64,000 nucleotides of DNA from Cymodocea nodosa. Its lineage: Eukaryota > Streptophyta > Magnoliopsida > Alismatales > Cymodoceaceae. The notes below the pieces were generated by a model. That model made no database searches. It had not been told where the DNA came from and saw only the letters and a program-made list of their open reading frames with translations. Within the stretch, counting starts at the first letter, position 1; every line of letters begins with the position of its first letter. The translations under genes were made by a program, and so were the position numbers. Of this stretch, positions 46,201 to 56,008 are shown one piece after another. Location: assembly GCA_036874045.1 (NCBI GenBank), contig CM072345.1, positions 14,104,001 through 14,168,000 of the forward strand, given 5' to 3'.

Positions 46201-49200
46201 GCATTGACACATGTCAATGACATCACCACAATCTGTTGATCATACAATTATTGTGATTTTGAGTATTATATTTCCATTTATTTGCTATGCATCCATGCCA
46301 TAAAATATACAAACAAGAACATATAAACTTTACATAGCTTAATGATTTTGATAAGTTGGCAATCATCTTCATGGCGTCATGCCCAAGTAACTCACTTAAA
46401 ATGGTTGCCCTTACCCTTGATTGTTTCCTTAGTAGTGTTGTTGCTACTTGCTAGGACAACCACATAAATAGATACAATTTCATCGTGATGCAATATGGAA
46501 GATACATTACAAGGAGCTACATTATTAATGCCATGAATTTATGATATTTTATGAAAAATGAGTAACCTTCACCAAACTACCTAAGGCTCCCAACTAGTTT
46601 GTGATAAATCATTTCTAAATGAAATTATGAGAAGACTTGGATGGTTAAATTCATGGTTTATCTACTAGTGAAAAACCCATTTATTGGAAGGGACCTAAAT
46701 GGTCATGTAAGGGAGAAAAACGACGCATATGGAAGAAACCATGTTAGATTTGCTTTTGGTAAAAATGAAGACAGAAATTTAATTTTAGACTTTAATGTAG
46801 CTTATGACCTTTTAGGAAAAAAAGGAGCATTTAATTACATTTAGAAGTGGTTCAAATGCTAGTTAAATAGATTTTTACTTACTAGAAAATAGATCAAAGA
46901 ATGTGTAAAAATTGTAAGGTTATTTTGGAAGAAAGCTAAGTATATAACATAGGTTGTTAGTATTAGATGCTAATATCAAGATTAGGAAGAGAAAGATTAA
47001 AGTACATAAAAACCTAAGAATTAGGTGGTGGAATCGAAAAGGTAAAAAGAAAATGATATTTGAAGATAACCTGTTAAAAAAAGTTTATGAGAGCTAGATA
47101 GAGAGGTAAATAAATTTTGAAATGAAATGACTACTTGTATTAAAAAGATTATTAGGGAATTTTTAGGAGAGTCTTGTGTGCTAGTTCCACTAGGTAGAGA
47201 AAGTTGATAATGGAATGAAAATGTTTAAAAGATAATAAAAGAAAAGAAAGAATGCCATAAAACCTATCATAAATGTAAAAATCAGGAAAATCTTTACATC
47301 TTAAGATAACTTGATAAACTATTGTTGTTGTTTACTTAATCATTCCTTCCTTGTAGTTGCAGTTATTGCCCTTTTATGGATACATACAAATTATATAAGA
47401 TGATTTTCTCTTATTTTATCTTTAATTGGTACAACTCCTATTTTATTTTGCATGAATGATTATCTTTTATGATATCATCACTCATCTATTTTAATACTCA
47501 CATCTTTATTACACTAATGTTCGGCATGTGCTTATATTTTTCTAGAAGTTTTCTTTTAATTTTAAGGATATTCTTTTATCAAATAACTCTATAGATGCAT
47601 CACTAATACCATACTTTAAAATTTTATTCAGGTTCACTTTCGTCGTATAATTGCTCCTCATACAGACATGAGTCTTGGTGACTGTTCATTTCTAGATACT
47701 TGCCGTCACATGAAGGTACTTCTCACTTTATATAGATTCACTATTTTTAATAGAACAATGTGATGCTATTAATGAAATTCTTCTCATACATTGTTGCTAA
47801 GGCTGTGTTTGTAATGCTTTATTATGTTTTCTTGATCTATTTGTTTCTGGATGTTTCTTATTATCAATTAATAATAATCACTCTATCAACTTTTCAAAGA
47901 AAAATGATGTAATGCTGGTTTACATATTTTTGATGGACATGCAAATATGTTCTTTTGAAATTGATCCTACCCCAGAAATGTCAACGTTTCAAAGAAAAAT
48001 GACGTACTGTTGGTTTGCATCTTTTTGACAGACATGCAAGTATGTTCATTATGAACTTGATCCTACCCCAGATATGCCTCCTATGATGATGGGGGCAGGG
48101 AATGGTCCTCCAAAGCCAATGAAGACTCAAAGGGCTGAATATTGTTCAGAAGTGGAACTTGGTGAACCACAGTGGATCAATTGTGACATCCGTACTTTTA
48201 GAATGGACATTTTGGGGCAGTTTGGGGTTATTATGGCAGATCCACCTTGGGATATTCATATGGAGTTACCTTACGGAACCATGGGTGATGATGAAATGCG
48301 GAATCTCAATGTCCCTGCCTTGCAGACTGATGGATTAATTTTTCTTTGGGTAACTGGACGAGCTATGGAACTTGGGCGTGATTGGTATGTGTTTCCTTCT
48401 GCTATGGTTTATGACTTCATTTTTTTAAACATGAATTGCTGGACTATTTTATATGGAAGACCTCAAGAAATCGGGGAGGATATTATTGCTTTGTTGATCA
48501 GATTATAGTGCCTTATCTTGTGTACCATTCATTATCATTACTCTTTATATTTGTGACATTGTTTATTCCTTTGGTTTCCTACATTTCATTATCTCTTCAA
48601 ACATTAGTGTCCTCTAATCACAAGTGATTATGATAATCTTGGTTATGCCAATTTTCTTTTTTAGGAGCCTTTTCTTTGGCATGACACATTCTATATTGGC
48701 TTGTCTTTATCATCAGAGCTCATTTCATGGTTGGCTAGCACATTGATTACTTGCCTATTCAATATGCCTTACATGCCATCTAACTCATATTCCATGTCAT
48801 CATCTTCTTTGTTGTGGACTTGAGTACTTTTAAACTATGAGAGTGTCATGTGTTAAGTAAATTTCTTTTCTCCAATGAAGTTGTAAACATTCACTAATGG
48901 GCCTTCTTGAATGGTATTATCTCTAATGGTGCTGAAGTGGTTTCCGTTGATTCCAGTTTAGAGCTTTGGGGATATAAGCGTGTTGAAGAGATAATATGGG
49001 TGAAAACCAATCAACTGCAACGCATTATAAGAACTGGTCGCACTGGCCATTGGCTTAATCATAGCAAAGAACATTGTCTTGTCGGAATAAAGGGAAACCC
49101 TGAGGTAAATCGGAACATTGATACAGATGTTATTGTTGCTGAAGTTCGAGAGACAAGTCGTAAACCTGATGAGGTAAACTTGATGTCCATTCTAAATTGT

Positions 49201-52200
49201 CAGATCCATTATCATGAAAATGTGGGTCTTTCTTCAATTTATTCATCTAATACCTTGTATTGTGGTGTCAAGCTTCCTGAGGGCTGAAGTGGGGGGGGGA
49301 TTGTAATTTCATCTTTCTATCTCATTCCATGATTTGGGGTGGTTTATTAGGATAATAATAAATGTCAATGCTTGTTGATGAAATTCATTTAAATATATAT
49401 ATTTTTTCAAATTTCCAACTTGTCAACAATGGTTGCTTCATTGTGACCTGAAAGTCACAGGCTCAAATGTAAGGATTAGTTTCTTCATTTATAAAAGTAA
49501 GATTGCATGCAATTGGACCTTCAGGCCCTGCAAGATGAAGACTCAGCTGAGATTGAGACACCACAAGAACCAAGCAGAGCTAGTAGAAGGGAACCATTGT
49601 TGGAATGATGCCACCCAATCTCTGCATATTTATATTCATCACATAATATGAGGATAAAGTTGTTACAAAGTTCAAATAAATCTGACAAGACGTAGTGGAC
49701 TAGGTTTATAGCAAATAACATCCCAGTTTAATAAGGCACGTAACAATAATCTTCAACTATAGTGGCCTCCTATAACCCCCATCAAACTTTGGATGATGAG
49801 GCCAAGTTTGGCTGGGTAAGGACTTTGTGCGTTGTTGGAGACAATTGCTGTGAAGATGTCTACCTACAATTTTTTCCTAACAACATGATAATCAATGGTA
49901 ATGCGTTCAAAAGAGTATCATAAAATAAGGTTAATGGTTAAGCGTAAGGTACTGATTATCAAAAAGAGTTCAGGAGTTTGGAGTAATGGTGTAGATATTT
50001 CCCTAAGAAGATGGGTAAACTATGTTAGCTGAGCTGCTGTGGATGCCACAACATGATATTTAGATTCAGCGCAGCTTCTGGAGACTGTCAGTTTTTCAGA
50101 CTTCCAAGAAACATGATTTACACCTAAAAAGATAGTAAGCACTCACAAAACATTGTGGTATTGGGCAAGCAGCCCAATCAGAATCAGAAAATGCATAAAG
50201 ATCGATGCTAGAGTTTTTAAGGTTATTCATATCTGTGTGGAAAGTACCATATACAAGAGAAAGAGTTTTCTTTACAAGCATAAAATTGAGATTCTAAAGG
50301 CTTGTGCGTAAACCAACAAACACAATTCAGAGAAGTTATGCTTGGACAAGTAGAAGTAAGGTACTTGGGAGAGCCCACTTAGCTTCCGTAAAGATGAGGA
50401 TCAGAAAAAGGTGGATTGGAGGACTGAAGGACAGAACCGAGTTTGATGGGAAAAGGAGTGGGTGCATGCTTACAATGAGACGTATTAGCTATTTCTATAG
50501 TGGAATAAGGCATATTGTCATCGAGAGAGAAATGCCAGAATTAAATTTGATGATTTCAACTCCAGGAAATTGGTGAATCTGTTTCAAGAAAATAAAGACT
50601 GATCAGATAGTGGCCATGAGATGATTATCATTGATTCTTAAGAGAATTTGATCATCATAGAGAAGAAATAGCATTATGGAATTCAAATTTTTTATATAAA
50701 TAAGGGTGAATCAGTAGTGTTGCAAACAAAACTATAGTCAAGAAGAAAATGAATGAGTTTATTAAACCACAATATTAGGGCTTATTTAATACCATAAAGA
50801 GCTGTACATGGGAGGCAAACATAATCTGGTTGAGTTGGGTCAGTAAAAACTGGAAGTTGTTTTGCATAGAAAGGTCACTTAAGGTCTCCCGAAGAAAAAC
50901 ATTTTTGGTGTGTAGTTTTATTGGCTGAGAATTTACGGTGGCAATATAAGCACAATCCAAATGTTACTAGGACTCACAACAGGAGAAAGTGTCTCAGTGG
51001 AATCTGTCTTCTTAGTGGTGGAGCTAGAAAATTTGGAATGGTGGATCACAGATCTAATGTATAAAAATAGATTATTAACAAAAAATATATTTTACGTTAC
51101 GTATATGCCTTATATAGTTCCAATGATCCCACATGGAATTTTGAAACATTTGCTAATCAGTCAAATCAAATGATGTTAGAAATTATGTTTTATTTTGGTT
51201 TTCTTATCACATATGCTGCCAAATCACCGATTATATCCCTCCATAAAGGTAAAACTTATATTGCAAAGTTCAATGATGAGTTCATAATCTCTAAAATCTC
51301 TCAATGATGGTTTTGTTATCAATTTTATCAACTATAACATGCTCAATAAAAGCAATTGGGCGATCATTCACAAACCCATCTCTTATTTTGTTATGCAAGT
51401 GTGTCCAAGGTCAAAAGATTTCATAATTGATGATAATTCTCATAATCAGCCCTCATGTCGATTATTAGATATATGGGAAATATGATCATTTTTACTGTTG
51501 AAAATCAGTGAGATTTATGTCATAATCTTTCATATTACACTTTGGTTGTTTTATATTTATGTCATAATCTCGTAATCATTCATAAATCCATCTCTTATTA
51601 TGTTATGCAAGTTTTTAGTTTTTCCATAGATGCAGGAGTGATCGAAATAAGCAATGCTAGCTTAAAAAGCGATACACAAGGAAATAAAAGTAATAGAAGT
51701 TTATTAGTAAGCATGTCTTTCAGATTGAAAGATTGGGACTGATCACTATGAACCTCAAATATATTTTTTCCTAATTAATTTTTAAATCTATTAAATTCTC
51801 TATTATAAAAATCAAACGAATGAAATTCTATAAGGTCAACTAAATTTTCTTTATCAAAGGGGATAAAATTGTTATTTAGATCAAGACATGCAACAAATAG
51901 TAGTAATGCGGTGCTTTTCTAACTAAAAATGATCATTAGGCTTATTGATTAACAATTAGGCTCAGTGTTAAAAATTTAACTCAGGCATGGTGTTGAAGAT
52001 ATCAAATTAGTGACAATATATGAATTTAATCCTGTCATCTTAGGATAGATCACATTAATTTTTTGTAGGGTGATGAATAGATGTTAAATTAATTAAGGTC
52101 AAATATCACATAGGTATACTCTTTAGGGTGTTTTCCACAAATGGTGTGAGCCGTATGACCCACCTTGCTTTTATTTAGCTTCGCCACTGCTTCTAGTTTG

Positions 52201-53474
52201 TATCATTTTGGCAACAATGTGAGCTTTCAGCCTTCCAAGAGAGCTAAATGTTTAAAGATCTATTTTGTGCCAAGGACATGCATAGGAATTTAAGATACGC
52301 AGAAATTTGATAAATGTGAATACAAGAATGTGAAGCTTTCGCCATCATATTCTTCCTTCCATTCAAACTTTCTATCTTTTCTTTAATGCCATTTTGTTGA
52401 AATCCTCTTTGATATGCCGTCGGTGAATGCATTTGTATGGATGAGACTGATATGACTGCCGTCAATTCCAGTTAGTGGAACCGTTCTTTTCTCCCCCTGT
52501 AGCGTTACATGTATATTCCATATGTATTTGGTATGCAAGAGACTGAAGTGACTAACTTCAATTGCAGTTATTTAGCTGTTATTTTGTCCATTGTTTGTTG
52601 TTATATGTATTTCTTTACTCTGTTGCTGTTTGCATGTAAAAATAACTGGACAAAATTATTTCTAATTAGTAAATGTTTTACTGCAGATGTACCCCATGCT
52701 GGAGAGAATTAGTCCAAGAACAAGGAAACTGGAATTGTTTGCTCGAATGCACAATACGCATGCTGGGTATGCCTTTTCTTCTCTGGAATTTGTTTTTCTT
52801 TTTGAATTGTGAGAACTAAAAGAATTCCGTTAAAACAAACTATTTTTCATTATTCTTGTCAAATCATATGTATTATGGGTGCATTGGTTTGTCCCTCGGT
52901 AAGACTTTGTGATTTGGTTCCGACGTTCCGATCTGTCTTTTCTGTTCTGTGCATCTTATTTCTCCACATGGAAAATGTTCCTCATTCTTAAGAGGAAAAA
53001 TAAAAATAAATGTGCCAAATTTTAGTTTAATTCTCTTTACACAGAAATCCATACCTTCACGATTGTTAGTTTTCCTTTTTCACTTAAGTTTGCCTTTTTC
53101 AACTATTTGGCTGATACGAAGTTCTTGTAGTTTCATTCTCTACTACAATATTTCTTTTCCTGTAAAGCTGACTCCTCATCTATTTCTCTTTCTCAAGGTG
53201 GTTGTCTCTGGGTAACCAACTGAACGGAGTACGATTAGTTGACGAAGGTCTGAGGGCAAGGTTTAAGGCTGCGTATCCGGAAGTTGAAGTGCAGCCACCC
53301 TCCCCTCCCAGGACCTTCTCTTCCATGGATGTAGATCCTAACGCAGCACAACAAAGGAGTCCATTCGCCAACATGGATTCCAAGCAACTCTCCCAGTATA
53401 TTGAACAATCACAACCCGAAGCATACGCATCGGAAGACAAAACCGCAGCTGCTCCGGATGTCGACATGTCTTGA
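43270..53474 (+). CDS. MTA: mRNA N6-adenosine methyltransferase MTA (METTL3 homologue)
   Basis: MTA is the catalytic subunit of the plant m6A writer and works with MTB in the nucleus. Seven coding exons keep phase: 43270-44424, 44728-44826, 47632-47715, 48032-48384, 48957-49173, 52687-52766 and 53198-53474, giving 754 residues (Arabidopsis MTA is about 685). The long first exon encodes the plant leader with a Gln run and Met/Gly/Pro-rich low-complexity region. Exons 2-4 carry two Cys/His zinc-finger-like clusters ([11 protein letters not shown]...C..VHF and [20 protein letters not shown]). The catalytic DPPW lies at residues 516-519 within [19 protein letters not shown]. Downstream are [58 protein letters not shown] and [20 protein letters not shown], all matching the METTL3 fold. 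The active site is intact. Introns 2 and 5 (2.8 and 3.5 kb) hold transposon relics. Confidence 0.95.
46620..47340 (+). mobile_element. RTE-type LINE fragment in MTA intron 2
   Basis: Plus-strand translation gives the endonuclease part of a plant RTE-like [44 protein letters not shown] and DLLGKKGAF, then (in shifted frames) NRFLLTRK and [20 protein letters not shown]. This corresponds to the 'GDFNGH.G...GY...GFG.RN..G..LL.FA...DL' block that such elements share. Several stops interrupt it. The reverse transcriptase half is absent, so it is an internal fragment. Same orientation as the host gene. Confidence 0.75.
47887..48076. repeat. 95-bp tandem duplication across the MTA exon 4 acceptor
   Basis: Copy 1 (47887-47981) and copy 2 (47982-48076) align throughout, both starting CAACNTTTCAAAGAAAAATG and ending CCTACCCCAGANATG. 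Copy 2 contains the working acceptor and first 45 nt of exon 4 (48032). In copy 1 the acceptor AG has become GG (position 47935-47936) and one base is missing in the exon-like part, so it cannot be used as an in-frame exon. Confidence 0.9.
49540..50990 (-). mobile_element. Fossil of a copia-type LTR retrotransposon in MTA intron 5
   Basis: The minus strand shows remnants of the reverse transcriptase and RNase H parts of a Ty1/copia element, in the expected order, with the RNase H hallmark [10 protein letters not shown] near 50180 and RT-like segments between about 50300 and 50960. It is broken in many places and lacks recognisable LTRs, so it is an old internal fragment. It lies antisense to MTA, wholly within the intron. 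Confidence 0.75.
50991..52686. other. Remainder of MTA intron 5
   Basis: AT-rich intron with no recognised gene or element. Two related stretches mentioning ATTCATAAATCCATCTCTTATTATGTTATGCAAGT-like sequence occur near 51370 and 51580, hinting at an old partial duplication of about 210-bp period. Confidence 0.4.
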
Positions 53475-54080
53475 TAACAGGTTTTTTTTTCTTTAAAGGA
53501 TTTTTATCTATTATCAAACCTTCTATTAAATTATATAACTTAAAGTAATCTACTTTCTTGTTTGACGATGCATTCGTTTGGTTTCTACAGAAGTGCGATT
53601 CATGACACAATGGAGGGTTTCCCAATAACAATAGAAAAGGAGATGTTCATGTTCATGTTCATCATCATTCATGATACGTATATCGTTGACATGTAACATG
53701 GGTTTTCCTCCTAGAGCAATGCATTTGCACTAATCACCCATGTATCTTAACATTCATGTATGTAATTGATAACTCATTTAGATTTTGGTAAAGTTGTACT
53801 CGCCGTGATAATACAAACAAAATCTCCAACAACTATTGTTATTATAATTAAGTTTTTTTACATGTAGGTCATCAAAAAAATTGCTAATTGCTTTTTTGTT
53901 GTTTGAAAATTCTTGTTTACTTGCGTTGTTAAAAAAATCGTCATTTTATAGGGATGTCCCTTTCGTTACATTACCTATGGTTAACTCATTAACTGTAATT
54001 TATAAATTTTTAATGATACATAAGTAAATATAGATTTTTCCCGAAGACCTGCAATTATTATCACTTACAATTCACACGGC
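53475..54080. other. Convergent 3' region between MTA and the delta-like gene
   Basis: 606 bp of AT-rich DNA expected to contain the two 3' UTRs. Nothing else recognised. Confidence 0.5.
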
Positions 54081-54746
54081 TTACACCGGACGAGGGCCAC
54101 GACGAACCACATGCCTGACTTTGACCTTCACGGCGCCGCTCATCCTCCTTACCTCATCGGCGATCACCTTTAGCTCCTCCTCCTCAATCCTCTCGTTGGA
54201 GGAGACCAGAACCACCCTGGTCCCGCTGACCTCATCACACAACCTCCCGAATTCCTCCATCACCTCCCCCACCAACCCCGCCTTCCCCTTCCTCGCCAGC
54301 ATCCTCACCAGCACCACCACCTCCCTGCACAACCCACCTCCTCCTTTCATCATCCTACTTACCACCTCCTCGGCTCTCCCGTCTCCCCGCACCGCCCGGA
54401 GGATTCTGCCGGCGTCTCTCTCCACGGCGGCCGTGGCGTTGTTGCACCGGGACACGTCGAGGAGCGCTGCCGCGTAGCCGGTGGAGGCTCTGCGGTAGGT
54501 TGTGGTGGCGGGTTTTTGGCGTGGGAGAGGTGGACGCGGAGGGTGGTATGGGGCGGCGGTGGTGGTGGTGAAGCTGGAGGGTGGTTGGCGGGAAGTGGAG
54601 GAGGATGAGGATGGTTTGGTGGAGAGGCGGGCGTGTGATGGGATAGGGGTAAGGGTGGTATGGAGGAGGAGTGGTTCACGAGAAGCGGCGAAGAGGAGAG
54701 GGCCGGCGGAGGTCACCGATGACGCCGGCGAGGATAGGGCATCCAT
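54081..54746 (-). CDS. ATP synthase delta-subunit-like protein, plastid-targeted
   Basis: A single-exon gene for 221 residues. A Ser/Pro/Thr-rich leader of about 80 residues looks like a plastid transit peptide. The mature part resembles chloroplast ATP synthase delta (OSCP family): YRRASTGYAAALLDVSRCNN, AAVERDAGRILRAVRGDG, LVRMLARKGKAGLVGEVMEE, VSGTRVVLVSSNERI and LKVIADEVRRMSGAVKVKVR. The true delta subunit links the F1 head to the peripheral stalk. Here the protein stops at RRGPRPV, roughly 40 residues short of the usual end, so the segment that completes the C-terminal domain is missing; the helical N-terminal domain also looks shortened. It is probably a divergent paralogue rather than the main subunit. 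The open frame extends to an ATG at 54851; 54746 (MDALSSPAS) was chosen as the better transit-peptide start. GC-rich. Confidence 0.75.
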   Translation of the reverse strand: MDALSSPASSVTSAGPLLFAASREPLLLHTTLTPIPSHARLSTKPSSSSSTSRQPPSSFTTTTAAPYHPPRPPLPRQKPATTTYRRASTGYAAALLDVSRCNNATAAVERDAGRILRAVRGDGRAEEVVSRMMKGGGGLCREVVVLVRMLARKGKAGLVGEVMEEFGRLCDEVSGTRVVLVSSNERIEEEELKVIADEVRRMSGAVKVKVRHVVRRGPRPV

Positions 54747-56008
54747 TGTTTCGTGCGACGGTGAAAGAACCGTTTCTTGCTGGTAGTGGTTGTGAATCAG
54801 AGGAAAGTGGGCAGGCTGCCGTGGACTGATCGTTCTCCTCGACGGCAACATGTTTGTTTTTTTTTTTTTCAGAGTTTTTAATGTTTATTACAATTTAATA
54901 TTTTTTTACATTTATTAAAATTTAAATTTTGATGTAAATTATAACAGTATCAAATTATTGCAATTGATTCATTAAGATTCGTACATCATTTTGATCAATT
55001 CTTATACTACATATAATAATCCATTCATCTTACAAGATATATACTCAGGAATAAAATTTTATATTTAAAACTAGGCGAAAATATTATCATATTCTTAAGG
55101 GGAGGAAATATATATTAAATTCAAACAAAAACATTATAAATATAAAAAAAGTAGATAATATAAATATTGCGTTTTTTTTTTTTTTGTAGCTCTGACGTGA
55201 TTTTTTCCCGTCAATTCCTAAAATTTTTTAGTCATTTTTGTTTTGACCCGTTAAACCTTCCTTTCCATCGACGCATTAAATATTATTTTTTATAAGAGCA
55301 ATATTTTTGCTTGGATTAAGTTCAAGACTTTTTTAAGGAATGATTATCGTGTCCCGTATCATCTTAACATGTAATAAAATTAATGTCATTTTAAGCGTCA
55401 CATCATATTTCACATTATTAAATAACATTAACTGTTAAAAGTATCGTTAGTTTCATCAATTAAACTGTTACACATTTCAACGTAAACATCCAAATTTTGC
55501 ATTTACGAAAAACAAGAAAATGATTTCCTTTCACACAATGGAAAATTATTACACGACATTTTCCTTCCCCTTAGTCTTTATAGATATTTTATTTTCCTTT
55601 TTTTTTTTTCATTTTACTTTTATCTTATGTGAATCTATCTATTTCATCTTTCCTTATTTTATACTTAGGTTTGTACTTAGTTCTAATTCGACACATACCA
55701 TACATTAACAATCAACTTTAAGAAAAATCAAGGGATCAGATAATTTAGGTTACAAGGTAAGTATTATTTAAATATATTAATTTAAAATTTATGAACAGTT
55801 AGTATTATATTTAAATTAAATAAGTATTTTTTATAAATATTTATTTTAAATTTAATTTTAAACTCTAAACATTTACTATATTTATTGCAAATAAAAATTG
55901 ACATGAGAAGAGGAGATGAGGTGTTGTGGTCGGCCTAACCCTAGAATTTTCACAACACCGCTTGTAAGAATTTTCCTTTTTTTGGCTTCTTTCGGAGTGG
56001 TCGACGGC
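54747..56008. other. Intergenic region between divergent genes
   Basis: About 1.26 kb separating the delta-like gene (minus) and the small conserved gene (plus). Strongly AT-rich from 54850 to 55900, with poly-T/poly-A runs near 54857 and 55171. No gene or element recognised. Confidence 0.5.
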
